Below, piece by piece: positions 43,052 to 52,237 of a stretch of DNA of 64,000 bases. How positions within the stretch are numbered: the stretch's first letter is position 1; each line of letters starts with the position of its first letter. Origin of the DNA: HKST-UBA178 sp965223815. GTDB taxonomy: Bacteria; Pseudomonadota; Gammaproteobacteria; Chromatiales; Chromatiaceae. The position numbers and the translations under genes are program-made. The notes beneath the pieces are model-generated. The model made no database searches, was not told where the DNA came from, and worked only from the letters and a program-made list of their open reading frames with translations. Location of the stretch: NCBI GenBank assembly GCA_965223815.1, contig OZ245019.1, positions 62,001-126,000 of the forward strand, written 5' to 3'.

Positions 43052-43440
43052 GATTTTTTTCCGCCGTTATTAAGATTTTTCCTGTTAATAGAGGGAGATA
43101 CCGGACCGGGAGTGGCCCAATCCCAGCGCACTCGATGAGAGGTGGTGAGTTCAAAACGTCCCTCTTCCGCCCACCCATATGCCTTGTGACCAGGGGCGTA
43201 TACACGAACGATACGATACCTTTGGGGAACCACTGCCGAGATAGCCGCAGCAATCGCAGCTAGATGGGCACTAGGCATAGGCACCGGCTCATCAGCCGGT
43301 TCCGGGTTGTCAACGACTTTGGGTGCCGGACGCTGCCTGTCTTTGTGCAGAAACCCCACGAAGAGGCACATGAACCATAGAAAAGTGAGCACTGCAATGA
43401 CAATAGCAAAACCCGTTAATATCAGCTCGAGCGAACCCAT
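43048..43440 (-). CDS. OadG-like small membrane subunit
   Basis: 130 residues with one N-terminal transmembrane helix ('LILTGFAIVIAVLTFLWFMC') and a soluble tail containing 'MPSAHLAAIAAAISAVVPQR', characteristic of OadG/MmdD-type gamma/delta subunits that hold the complex together. It lies between the carboxyltransferase and the biotin carrier. Confidence 0.88.
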   Translation of the reverse strand: MGSLELILTGFAIVIAVLTFLWFMCLFVGFLHKDRQRPAPKVVDNPEPADEPVPMPSAHLAAIAAAISAVVPQRYRIVRVYAPGHKAYGWAEEGRFELTTSHRVRWDWATPGPVSPSINRKNLNNGGKKS

Positions 43441-43455
43441 TATCAGCTCCTTCCG

Positions 43456-45009
43456 CTACAGTGGAATATTGCCATGCTTCTTGGGTGGACGAGTTTCGCG
43501 CTTGGAGATCAGACTGCGAAGTGTCAGCGCAATGGTACGTCGCGTACGGGCAGGGGGTATCACATCATGCACAAAGAGCTGGCCGGCAGAGAGGTAGGGC
43601 GAAGCGAAATTCTCACGATATTCGGCAGCAAGCTCGCGGGCCTTCTGTGCTCGATCCTCCGCTTCTGACAACTCTTTCCTGTATAGAATGTTTACGGCCC
43701 CCTCCGCGCCCATGACCGCAATTTCGGCAGTAGGCCAGGCAAGAACCATATCTGCGCCCATGTCTCGGCTGCACATGGCTAAATAGGCCCCGCCATAGGC
43801 CTTGCGCATTATGAGCGTAATTTTAGGAACCGTTGCCGATCCGTAAGCAAATAACATCTTGGCACCGTGGCGAATAATTCCGCCTTGCTCCTGTTGCACG
43901 CCCGGCAAGAACCCGGGTACATCCACCAAGTTGATTATCGGGATATTGAAGCAGTTACAAAAACGAATGAAGCGCGCCGCTTTGTCCGAAGCATCGATAT
44001 CCAGGGCTCCCGCCTTGACCAGCGGCTGATTGGCGATGTAGCCGACCACAACACCCCCAATACGTCCAAACGCCACAACGATATTTGGGGCGAATTCCCG
44101 CTGTACTTCGAGAAAGCGATTGTCGTCGCTGATCTGCTGTATTACCCGCCTTACATCGAAAGCCTGTTTGGGATCTTCTGGGATGAGTTCATCAAGCGCC
44201 GGATCATCGGCCAAAGATAACTCCTCCTCCAGTTTATGGGGGGGGTCCATCATGTTGTTGGACGGCAGGTATGACAGCAGCTCGGTTACGATTCGAACCG
44301 CGTCCGGATCGTCTTCAGCAATAAAATGGATGTTACCCGCGATCGCCATATGTGCCTGCGGCGAACCTATCTCTTCCATAGTGCACTGTTGGCCGGTTAC
44401 GGCACGAATCACTTCCGGGCCGCAGATAAACATGTTGGCGTTTTCGCGGATCATCACTATGAAATCGGTTAGCGCCGGAGAATAAGAGGCCCCGCCCGCG
44501 CAAGTCCCGGCTACAACCGATATCTGAGGAACCAGTCCTGACAGCTGCACATTATGATAGAAAACCGAACCGTACCCGGATAGTGACCCCACGCCCTCTT
44601 GGATTCGCGCGCCGCCCGAATCATTGAAGGCCACCACCGGCATGCCGCCGCGCGCGGCGTGATCCATCACATCGCAGATTTTTTTTGCATGGACGCTACC
44701 TAGAGAGCCCCCCGCAACCGTGAAATCCTGGCTTATACCTGCAACGGGCCTGCCGTCCACGAAACCCACACCCGTTACAACACCGTCACCAGGCAGGTTT
44801 TTTTTCTCCATACCGAAGAATCGGCTGGCATGCTGCGCATGGAGACCAAATTCCTGAAACGTATCGGGTGTGTATAGACACTGCAACCGCTCACGTGCCG
44901 TAAGCAACCCCTTTTCGTGCCGCTTGTTATTTTTTTCCTCACCGCCGCCTGCCTGCGCGACACTCGTTTTTAGCCGAAGCTGGTCGAGAAGTTCCTGCTT
45001 GATGGTCAT
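43456..45009 (-). CDS. mmdA: Acyl-CoA carboxyltransferase, methylmalonyl-CoA decarboxylase alpha type
   Basis: 517 residues, the normal length for MmdA or propionyl-CoA carboxylase beta. Carboxyltransferase halves show 'AFNDSGGARIQEGVGSLSGY', 'GTCAGGASYSPALTDFIVM' and 'KTFAYGSATVPKITLIMRKA'-like blocks, and the typical tail 'PPKKHGNIPL'. With OadB, OadG and a biotin carrier in one operon, it most likely forms a sodium-pumping methylmalonyl-CoA (or related acyl-CoA) decarboxylase; no separate biotin carboxylase gene is present, which favours decarboxylase over carboxylase. ATG at 45009 is used: GGGGAG precedes it and the protein starts MTIKQELLDQLRLK; the 72 upstream codons are non-homologous. 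Confidence 0.88.
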   Translation of the reverse strand: MTIKQELLDQLRLKTSVAQAGGGEEKNNKRHEKGLLTARERLQCLYTPDTFQEFGLHAQHASRFFGMEKKNLPGDGVVTGVGFVDGRPVAGISQDFTVAGGSLGSVHAKKICDVMDHAARGGMPVVAFNDSGGARIQEGVGSLSGYGSVFYHNVQLSGLVPQISVVAGTCAGGASYSPALTDFIVMIRENANMFICGPEVIRAVTGQQCTMEEIGSPQAHMAIAGNIHFIAEDDPDAVRIVTELLSYLPSNNMMDPPHKLEEELSLADDPALDELIPEDPKQAFDVRRVIQQISDDNRFLEVQREFAPNIVVAFGRIGGVVVGYIANQPLVKAGALDIDASDKAARFIRFCNCFNIPIINLVDVPGFLPGVQQEQGGIIRHGAKMLFAYGSATVPKITLIMRKAYGGAYLAMCSRDMGADMVLAWPTAEIAVMGAEGAVNILYRKELSEAEDRAQKARELAAEYRENFASPYLSAGQLFVHDVIPPARTRRTIALTLRSLISKRETRPPKKHGNIPL

Positions 45010-45163
45010 TCCCCCGCTCCCCGTTATTGTTGCTATGGCAAAGCTATCTGATAATCGTTTCGCCCAGACATTAACACACAGAGATTCGGCTTGGCTAACA
45101 GAAAAACACGGCGCCTTCGCAGAGGCGGTCGAAGAGCTGATATTGAACAGCAGGGAAGGAGCG

Positions 45164-46516
45164 CTACTTACCGATGCAAAAACTAGAAAAAATCCGGCCC
45201 AGTAGATCGTCCGGGCAGAAGGCACCGGTAATCTCGGAGAGTGCCTGCTGTGCCAATCTCAGGTCTTCCGCCAACAACTCACCTGAGGCGGACGAGGCGA
45301 GAATTTTACGACCTGTAAGTAAATGCTCACTCGCATTATCAAGCGCTTCCAGATGTCTTCTGCGAGCTATGAATTGACCTTCTTGGCTACCCCCGTAACC
45401 AATACTCTTCTTCAAGTGGTCCTGAAGCAAATCGAGACCCTTACCAGTACGCACAGAAAGCGCCACCTCAACGCCCACCGCTGTTTTTGTAACGCCGGGG
45501 GATCGCCCGGTAAGATCGATCTTGTTCCTGATCACCGTCAACGGTACATCCTGCGGAAAATCCCAGGATTCCATTGTCTCCCCATCTGATCGCTCTCGAT
45601 CGTCGACCATCCACAGGATTCGATCCGCCTCGGCAATCTGCTCTTTCGCTCGTCGCACTCCCTCCTGTTCAACTCGGTCTAGGCTCTCCCGCAATCCGGC
45701 GGTATCTACGAGATGCAACGGCAATCCATCGATTTCGATCCGCTCTCTCAGCACATCGCGGGTGGTGCCCGGTACTTCCGTCACGATCGCCGATTCCCTT
45801 CCGGCCAAGGCATTCATCAAACTTGATTTCCCGGCATTGGGACGACCTGCGATAACCAACTGCATACCCTCCCGTAGCAGGCTTCCGATCCTGGCGTTTT
45901 CGACAACACCATCGAGGGTGTCGATGATATCCTGTAAGTCAGTACTTACTTTTCCGTCGCTTAGGAAATCGATCTCCTCCTCAGGAAAATCTATGGCTGC
46001 CTCGACGTAAATTCTCAGCCGAATCAAACGCTCGACCAGGTCGTGTACTTGCCGTGAAAACGCTCCCTGCAATGAGCGAACTGCAAGTCGTGCAGCTACC
46101 CCGGTATCGGACTCGATTAAATCGGCCACTGCCTCCGCCTGAGCAAGATCCATCTTGCCGTTATGAAAGGCCCTCTCGCTAAATTCGCCTGGGCGTGCAA
46201 TCCGGGCTCCTTGACTCAAAATCCGTTTGAGCAGCATGTCCAGTACTACCGGACCGCCGTGGCCTTGGAGCTCCAGTACATCTTCACCGGTAAAGGAACG
46301 GGGGCGGGGAAAGAAGAGTGCGATACCTTCATCGATCACAGCATCCGCCTCATCCAGGAATCGGCAATAGAGAGCCTCTCTGGGCAGGGGCAATCGACCG
46401 ATAACGGCTTTGGCAATGCCCTGTACACCGGGCCCCGAGATACGTACAACGCCGATACCACCCTTACCTGGGGGCGTTGCAACTGCGGCGATGGTCTCTT
46501 CGGGGAGCACACTCAC
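45164..46516 (-). CDS. mnmE: tRNA modification GTPase MnmE
   Basis: 450-residue GTPase (TrmE) acting with MnmG on tRNA U34. N-terminal 'ETIAAVATPPGKGGIGVVRI' tetrahydrofolate-binding region, G-domain with 'AGRPNAGKSSLMNALAG' and 'VDTAGLRES', and the C-terminal CIGK motif whose Cys is needed for the modification. GTG at 46516 (V-S-V-L-P-E-E) is chosen because the frame further upstream lies inside yidC; a second GTG two codons on is equally possible. Confidence 0.96.
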   Translation of the reverse strand: MSVLPEETIAAVATPPGKGGIGVVRISGPGVQGIAKAVIGRLPLPREALYCRFLDEADAVIDEGIALFFPRPRSFTGEDVLELQGHGGPVVLDMLLKRILSQGARIARPGEFSERAFHNGKMDLAQAEAVADLIESDTGVAARLAVRSLQGAFSRQVHDLVERLIRLRIYVEAAIDFPEEEIDFLSDGKVSTDLQDIIDTLDGVVENARIGSLLREGMQLVIAGRPNAGKSSLMNALAGRESAIVTEVPGTTRDVLRERIEIDGLPLHLVDTAGLRESLDRVEQEGVRRAKEQIAEADRILWMVDDRERSDGETMESWDFPQDVPLTVIRNKIDLTGRSPGVTKTAVGVEVALSVRTGKGLDLLQDHLKKSIGYGGSQEGQFIARRRHLEALDNASEHLLTGRKILASSASGELLAEDLRLAQQALSEITGAFCPDDLLGRIFSSFCIGK

Positions 46517-46529
46517 CCCGCAGTCCGAA

Positions 46530-48209
46530 CTAGCCGGCCTTCTCGATCTGTCGAGTGATGTACCACTGCTGAGCAATAGAGAGCAGGTTGTTGGTTACCC
46601 AGTAGAGCACCAGTCCCGATGGGAAAAAGGCGAAAAAGATGGTAAACACAAAGGGCAGGCTCATCATGATTTTAGCCTGCAGAGGATCCGGCGGCGCTGG
46701 GTTCAGTTTCTGCTGTACAAACATCGAGACGCCCATGATTACCGGTAGAACAAAGAAGGGGTCCTTAAGAGAGAGATCCTTGATCCAGAAAATGAACGGA
46801 GCCTGGCGTAATTCGACGCTTTCTAGCAATACCCAGTAAAGGGCGATGAAAACCGGTATCTGGACCAAAATGGGCAGACATCCGCCCAGCGGGTTGATCT
46901 TCTCCTTTTTGTACATCTCCATCATTGCCTGGTTCAGACGTTGTTTATCATCACCATACCGATCCTTAAGGGCCTGTATCCGGGGCGTCATTTTGCGCAT
47001 ATTCGCCATGGACTTGTAACTGGTTTCCGATAGTTTGAAAAAGGCCAGTTTTATAATCAGGGTAAGTATGATAATCGACCAACCCCAGTTTCCAATCACA
47101 CCATGGATTGCCTTCAATAACCAAAATATGGGCTTTGCAAGCACCGTCAGCCAGCCATAATCGGCCGTGAGCTCCAAACCCGGTGCAATCGCCTCCAGTT
47201 CGTCCTGTAATTTTGGACCGGCGACAAAACCAGTGGCGAAGGTGTGGCTCTCTCCCGGGGAGATGCTTGTAGGGGTGGTGTAGGCACCGAGAACATAACG
47301 TTTGTCTGGCAGCACGTTGGTGTAGAAATGCTCCACACCACCGGCGGGCGGTACCCAGGCACCCAGAAAATAGTGCTGGAGCATGGAAATCCAGCCACCA
47401 GTTACATCTCTGGCAAGCTTTGTCTCCTCCATATCCTCGAATGAGATTTTTTCGTACTTCTCCTCCGGGCTATAAATCGCCCCGCCGGTGTAAGTATAAA
47501 GAAACTGTGAATCGCCACTTTTCTCCGCCGGCATGCTGCGCATCAACTGACGGTATTCACGTCCGCTCCAGACCGCTTCGGATTCATTCACGACTTCGTG
47601 CTCTACCGCCACCAAGTATGTGCCACGGGCAAAGTGAAATCGCTTGACGACTTTAACGCCGGTATCGTTTTCCCAGTAGAGTTCAACTACCAGACTATCA
47701 TCCTCACCCAACGAATAGCTTTGCTTCTCTGATCGATACTGAGCCTCGTGCGTAGGTGCACTTCCCTCTTCGCTTCCGATCAATCCAGATTGGGCGATAA
47801 ACAGGTTTGGGGGAGTAGGACGCATCAATTCGAATTTGACATTCGGCTGCTCGAGCGATACGGGATACTCCTGAAGATACAGCGCTCTGATACTACCGCC
47901 GAGGCTGTCTATTTCGAGGTGGTACAAATCGGTCTCGACTGAAATGTTTCTGCTCTGGGTACCTGTGGCCGCTACCGCCATACCCGGAACTGCTGGAGTG
48001 GTGGGTGCAGCACTGACGGTGTTCTCCACTGGTGCGGCGGGTACCGCGCTTGTGGTATCTCCACCAGATGGTAATGCGTTGGGTGTGTTCTCTTGCGTAG
48101 CAGCAGTGGGAGCTACGGGCTTTGGGCCATAGTCTTCGTTCCACGCCTGCCAGAGCATGAGCAAGATAAAGGCGAGGCTAAAGATCAATATGAGGCGAAA
48201 ATTATCCAT
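46530..48209 (-). CDS. yidC: Membrane protein insertase YidC
   Basis: 559-residue insertase with an N-terminal membrane anchor ('LILIFSLAFILLMLWQAW'), a large periplasmic domain, and the conserved five-helix core ('GVIGNWGWSIIILTLIIKLA', 'KINPLGGCLPILVQIPVFIA', 'SGLVLYWVTNNLLSIAQQWY'). It inserts membrane proteins such as the Fo subunits. The yidD gene usually lying between rnpA and yidC is not seen in the 114-base gap. Confidence 0.97.
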   Translation of the reverse strand: MDNFRLILIFSLAFILLMLWQAWNEDYGPKPVAPTAATQENTPNALPSGGDTTSAVPAAPVENTVSAAPTTPAVPGMAVAATGTQSRNISVETDLYHLEIDSLGGSIRALYLQEYPVSLEQPNVKFELMRPTPPNLFIAQSGLIGSEEGSAPTHEAQYRSEKQSYSLGEDDSLVVELYWENDTGVKVVKRFHFARGTYLVAVEHEVVNESEAVWSGREYRQLMRSMPAEKSGDSQFLYTYTGGAIYSPEEKYEKISFEDMEETKLARDVTGGWISMLQHYFLGAWVPPAGGVEHFYTNVLPDKRYVLGAYTTPTSISPGESHTFATGFVAGPKLQDELEAIAPGLELTADYGWLTVLAKPIFWLLKAIHGVIGNWGWSIIILTLIIKLAFFKLSETSYKSMANMRKMTPRIQALKDRYGDDKQRLNQAMMEMYKKEKINPLGGCLPILVQIPVFIALYWVLLESVELRQAPFIFWIKDLSLKDPFFVLPVIMGVSMFVQQKLNPAPPDPLQAKIMMSLPFVFTIFFAFFPSGLVLYWVTNNLLSIAQQWYITRQIEKAG

Positions 48210-48323
48210 GACTTAGTTCCACACACCGACAGCTGGAGAGTTTATACCTGGAACAAACCCCCATTAACTTCGGAAACAGAAAGAGAGAATACGTACCACT
48301 TCCCTCCGACATTCTTCCATCAC

Positions 48324-48695
48324 TCACCAAGAGCTACCAAGACGGGCGGCAATCTTCTTCCAGTGTTTCTCCAAGGAATCGAAGACCGCCTTATTATGTG
48401 CTAATGGTAAATCCTTGCGTGCCATTACCACGACATCGATGCCTGGGATACAAGCCTGATGTAGACGGAAACTCTCCCTGATCAGTCGCTTTACGCGATT
48501 ACGGTCAACCGCCCGCTTGAGTACTCTCCTGCTTATCGCCATGCCAAGGCGCCCCTGTTCGAGCTCGTTGGTTCTCCAGAGTACGGTGAAATAGATGTCA
48601 ACGGACTTTTGAGGGCGTCTGAACACCCTGCTGTAGGAAAACCTGGTCAGCAGCCGTCTTGTTTTAGGCAGCCGTGCCGAGATTGCTTGTAACAA
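48324..48695 (-). CDS. rnpA: Ribonuclease P protein component
   Basis: Up to 123 residues; protein subunit of RNase P for tRNA 5' maturation. Signature 'AVDRNRVKRLIRESFR' (RNR motif) and 'LGMAISRRVLKRA' are clear. The start is uncertain: TTG at 48695 begins the frame and no better start with a good ribosome binding site is visible, a situation common for rnpA, which often overlaps or abuts rpmH. Confidence 0.92.
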   Translation of the reverse strand: MLQAISARLPKTRRLLTRFSYSRVFRRPQKSVDIYFTVLWRTNELEQGRLGMAISRRVLKRAVDRNRVKRLIRESFRLHQACIPGIDVVVMARKDLPLAHNKAVFDSLEKHWKKIAARLGSSW

Positions 48696-48711
48696 CGAAG
48701 ATGGCTGTTAC

Positions 48712-48846
48712 TCAGGGGGTAAGGCGCGCGCGGCCCTTAGCACGCCTGGAGTTAATCACTTTACGTCCGTTTCGCGTAGCCATTCGGGCACGAAACCCAT
48801 GGGTACGAACCCGCTTCAAATTACTTGGCTGAAAAGTTCTTTTCAT
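48712..48846 (-). CDS. rpmH: 50S ribosomal protein L34
   Basis: 44-residue basic protein, decoded by eye: it begins MKRTFQPSNLKRVRTHGFRA and ends in SRRAKGRARLTP, the highly conserved L34 sequence. ATG at 48846, stop at 48712-48714. It is the first gene leftward from the origin region, followed by rnpA, yidC and mnmE. Confidence 0.97.
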   Translation of the reverse strand: MKRTFQPSNLKRVRTHGFRARMATRNGRKVINSRRAKGRARLTP

Positions 48847-49166
48847 GACTATATTCCAGATGACTCACTCGCGAGCGGAATCCCGCCTACATGCCCAGAG
48901 AGACCGTTGCCAAAAAGGCGCGTAGAATACCCTCCTGCAGGCGCCACTGTCAATGTTTCAACCCCAGCCGAACCAGCAATTCAAACTCCGCGACGCTATT
49001 TTTTCTCACCAGAAGAGAAGTGCGGTCGGAGACACCCAAGTCTGTGGATAACTACCTTAATCCGGGGTAGACTCAGGGCTAGCTTCACGATCGGTTCCAT
49101 AGGGTACTGACTCGAGTGCTCGAACCTCATTATTTGCCCATACCTTTACTTTGAAAGAGTGAACTC
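48847..49166. other. rpmH-dnaA intergenic region
   Basis: 320 bases between divergent rpmH and dnaA. It holds one perfect DnaA box (TGTGGATAA at 49043-49051, reverse of TTATCCACA), near the dnaA start and probably used for dnaA autoregulation. Base composition is mixed rather than AT-rich, and no cluster of boxes is seen, so it is a weaker oriC candidate than the dnaA-dnaN gap. Confidence 0.55.
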
Positions 49167-50522
49167 GTGAGTCTTTGGAACAAATGTAAAGATCGCCTCG
49201 AACAACTGTTGACAGCCCAACAGTTCAATACCTGGATCAGGCCGCTTCAGTCCGAGGAGACAGGATCCAAGATCCGCCTTCTGGCTCCCAACCAATTCGT
49301 TCTCAACTGGGTTAAAAATCACCATCTTACTCAAATTGAGCAGATCATTTCCGACGAATCCGGAGGGAGTGTAAAGGCGGTTTCCGTAGAGATAGGCAGC
49401 CGCTCAGCATCTACAGACGAACAATCCAGAGCAAAGGGCCAGAAAAACGGTACCGGACTACCAACCGCTGATGGTTTAAGAAGCCGAGCTCCCCAACTCG
49501 ACAACAACCTCAATCCCGATTTCTCTTTCGACACCTTTGTAGAGGGGAAATCCAATCAACTGGCCCGTGCCGCTTCGGTGCAGATTGGCGAAAACCCAGG
49601 CACGGTTTACAACCCACTGTTTATCTACGGGGGGGTAGGGCTGGGTAAAACCCATCTCATGCACGCGGTAGGTAACATGATTCTCCAGCATAACCCCGGA
49701 TTCAAGGTTACTTATTTGCATTCTGAGGGGTTCGTGGCGGAGATGGTCAACGCGCTACAACACAACACCATCGAGGCATTCAAGAAAAAGTACCGGTCCG
49801 TAAATGCACTGCTTATCGATGACGTGCAGTTTTTCGGGGGGAAGGAGCGTTCTCAAGAAGAGTTCTTTCATACATTTAATGCATTGTTCGAGTCACGCCA
49901 ACAAATCATTCTCACCAGCGATCGATTCCCGAAAGAGGTCAAGGGACTGGAAGAGCGGTTGAAATCCCGTTTCGGGTGGGGGCTCACCGTGGCAATCGAA
50001 CCACCTGATCTTGAAACCAGAGTCGCTATTCTGAAGAGTAAAGCAAGCCAACTTTTTAGAGTGGAACTCCCGAATGAAGTGGCCTTTTTTATTGGTCAGC
50101 GGGTTAGGTCGAATATCAGAGAACTCGAGGGAGCACTACGCCGGATTATCGCCAATGCGCAGTTTACGGGAAAACCCATAACCCAGGAGTTCGCGAAAGA
50201 CGCCCTTCGGGACATGCTTGCCGCCCAGGACAAGCAGGTCACCATCGAAAATATTCAGAAAACCGTTGCCGAGTATTACAAGATCAGATCCTCTGACCTC
50301 CTTTCCAGCAAGAGAAGCCGAACGATAGCGAGACCGAGACAAGTCGCAATGGCGTTGGCTAAGGAACTGACAAGTCATAGTCTTCCCGAAATAGGTGAAG
50401 CGTTCGGCGGCAGGGATCATACCACCGTGCTTTATGCGAATCGTAAGATCATTGAGTTGAGAGAAAGCAACAGCAAGATCGAAGAGGATTACTCAAACCT
50501 GTTGAGGACCCTTACCATATGA
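49167..50522 (+). CDS. dnaA: Chromosomal replication initiator DnaA
   Basis: AAA+ initiator, 451 residues. Domain I at the N-terminus ('LWNKCKDRLEQLLTAQQFNT'), a variable linker to about residue 110, AAA+ domain with Walker A 'GGVGLGKTHLMHAVGN' and Walker B 'ALLIDDVQFFGGKERSQEEF', and domain IV ending with the DnaA-box-reading signature 'GGRDHTTVLYANRKI'. GTG start at 49167 in the sequence GAACTCGTGAGT. Confidence 0.98.
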   Translation: MSLWNKCKDRLEQLLTAQQFNTWIRPLQSEETGSKIRLLAPNQFVLNWVKNHHLTQIEQIISDESGGSVKAVSVEIGSRSASTDEQSRAKGQKNGTGLPTADGLRSRAPQLDNNLNPDFSFDTFVEGKSNQLARAASVQIGENPGTVYNPLFIYGGVGLGKTHLMHAVGNMILQHNPGFKVTYLHSEGFVAEMVNALQHNTIEAFKKKYRSVNALLIDDVQFFGGKERSQEEFFHTFNALFESRQQIILTSDRFPKEVKGLEERLKSRFGWGLTVAIEPPDLETRVAILKSKASQLFRVELPNEVAFFIGQRVRSNIRELEGALRRIIANAQFTGKPITQEFAKDALRDMLAAQDKQVTIENIQKTVAEYYKIRSSDLLSSKRSRTIARPRQVAMALAKELTSHSLPEIGEAFGGRDHTTVLYANRKIIELRESNSKIEEDYSNLLRTLTI

Positions 50523-50749
50523 TGTGAATTAATTGTGGAAAACTGAGAGGACAGTTTTATACGCCCGCTTGTCCACAGGAAGTATACACAGTTGAATGTA
50601 TCGATTCGATAGGTTCCCAACAACCCAAAATTAATATAACATATTGATTATTAAGAGAAAAATAATTCTACTAACAGTTAGGAACCTCCTTAATAACAAC
50701 AATATTCAAGATATATAAAATATATATTATTTAAAGAGAGAACTTCGAA
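50523..50749. other. Probable replication origin oriC
   Basis: 227 bases between dnaA and dnaN. Three near-consensus DnaA boxes lie in 57 bases: TGTGGAAAA (50534-50542, minus orientation), TTGTCCACA (50569-50577) and GTATACACA (50582-50590), each one mismatch from TTATNCACA. A long AT-rich stretch follows (about 50630-50745, with runs such as ATATATAAAATATATATT), suitable as a DNA unwinding element. Gene orientation switches around here. Confidence 0.7.
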
Positions 50750-51850
50750 ATGAAGATCAATACAACCAAGGAAGCTTTGCTTGAACCCCTCCAATTAGTC
50801 GGAGGGGTTGTCGAGAGAAGACAGACACTACCTATATTGGCCAACATTCTTCTTAATGTAAGAAGCGGTTCTCTCACAATTACTGCTACCGATCTTGAAG
50901 TAGAGATGAGAACTTCGACAGCCGTGGAGGCAAAGGGGGAGCAGGATTTTACTTTACCTGCGAGAAAGCTAATCGATATTTGCAGGGCACTTCCAGAAGG
51001 CGCAAGTATTGAAATTGACGTCAGTAGTGAAAGGGTAAAAATACAATCGGGACGCAGCCGCTTCTCGTTGGGAACACTTCCAGCGCAAGATTATCCGATC
51101 ATCGATACGGCAGTAAGTAATCATCAATTGAGTATTGAAGAGGGCCAACTCAAAACCCTGTTAGATAAGACGCAGTTTGCAATGGCGCAGCAAGATGTGC
51201 GTTATTACTTGAACGGTATGCTCTTCGAAATTAAAGAGGGCTCTATTCGTACAGTGGCCACCGACGGACATAGATTGGCGACAAGTGAGATCAGTGTAGT
51301 TGATGATAAATCATTGTCGTTCCAGATCATCGTACCGCGAAAAGCAATAATGGAGTTGGGCAGACTCCTTAGTTATTCCGACCAGCCTGTCAAATTGGAT
51401 ATCAGTAGTAATCACTTAAGGCTAAGTCTTGGTAGCACCCTGTTTACTTCGAAATTGATCGACGGAAAGTTTCCCGATTATCAGCGGGTGATCCCCACGC
51501 ACTGTGATAAAACCGTGGTCGCCGAGAGAGCTGCATTGCGGGACGCGCTTCAGAGAACCTCAATATTATCCAACGAGAAATATCGCGGAATTAGATTTCA
51601 GTTTACACCAGGCATGTTGGAGCTGTTGGCACACAATCCAGAGCAGGAAGAGGCAAAGGAAGAAATAGAGATTGAGTACGGAGGGGAGAAACTGGTAATC
51701 GGTTTTAATGTCGGCTACCTCATTGAAGTCCTCAATGTGTTGGAGTCGGAGCAAGTTAAACTGTTCTTGAGTGATCCCAACAGCAGTTGCCTTATCGAAG
51801 ATGATGAATCTTCCAACAGTCGATACGTTATCATGCCCATGAGATTGTGA
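50750..51850 (+). CDS. dnaN: DNA polymerase III beta sliding clamp
   Basis: 366-residue ring-forming clamp with three similar domains. 'LEPLQLVGGVVERRQTLPIL', 'FTLPARKLIDICRALPEGAS' and the C-terminal 'SSNSRYVIMPMRL' (the conserved MPMRL end) identify it. It tethers DNA polymerase III to DNA. Confidence 0.98.
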   Translation: MKINTTKEALLEPLQLVGGVVERRQTLPILANILLNVRSGSLTITATDLEVEMRTSTAVEAKGEQDFTLPARKLIDICRALPEGASIEIDVSSERVKIQSGRSRFSLGTLPAQDYPIIDTAVSNHQLSIEEGQLKTLLDKTQFAMAQQDVRYYLNGMLFEIKEGSIRTVATDGHRLATSEISVVDDKSLSFQIIVPRKAIMELGRLLSYSDQPVKLDISSNHLRLSLGSTLFTSKLIDGKFPDYQRVIPTHCDKTVVAERAALRDALQRTSILSNEKYRGIRFQFTPGMLELLAHNPEQEEAKEEIEIEYGGEKLVIGFNVGYLIEVLNVLESEQVKLFLSDPNSSCLIEDDESSNSRYVIMPMRL

Positions 51851-52237
51851 TCTCAAACGGGATTCGATGAGAGAAAGATATCCACAATAATCAATACAGA
51901 CGACTACCCATTAGGTTCGTGTTCCATACTCAGCGTGCTGAACTTTCATGTGCAGAGATATCTATTCAGGTACTAAAACAAGGTGTGTGAGTGGGTGTCA
52001 GATTCTTCATAGAGTTTAGAAAAGCGCCCATTTTTAAAAATGGCTGCTGAAATAATGTTGATACCGGTTGTTACAGAATGACCTACACCGAGTAGGAAAT
52101 GGAATACTGTTCCACGAAAATCGTTTCTATCATCGATAAATCAGCCAAGAAAGATCACTGGAAAAGCTAAAACGTTTCGCAACAGACATGCTCAATCATC
52201 CGCTTTGGATTAATTTCTAGAAAACCGGCGGTCCAAA
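51851..52237. other. dnaN-recF intergenic region
   Basis: 387 bases, unusually long for a pair that is often nearly contiguous. It carries a DnaA-box-like ATATCCACA (51878-51886), a perfect 16-base palindrome CCATTTTTAAAAATGG (52028-52043) and a parS half site TGTTCCACG (52109-52117). No gene was recognised; recF must have its own promoter or be read through. Confidence 0.5.
52028..52043. repeat. Perfect 16-base palindrome
   Basis: CCATTTTTAAAAATGG, flanked by GCG/CTGC, lies midway between dnaN and recF. It could be a bidirectional terminator-like element or a protein site. Confidence 0.4.

Noticed and set aside
45010..45225. Extra 72 N-terminal residues on the carboxyltransferase
   Set aside because: The sequence has no similarity to the family, and a strong ribosome binding site precedes the ATG at 45009.
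52109..52117. Fourth parS site between dnaN and recF
   Set aside because: Only the left half (TGTTCCACG) matches; the right half is AAAATC rather than TGGAAC.
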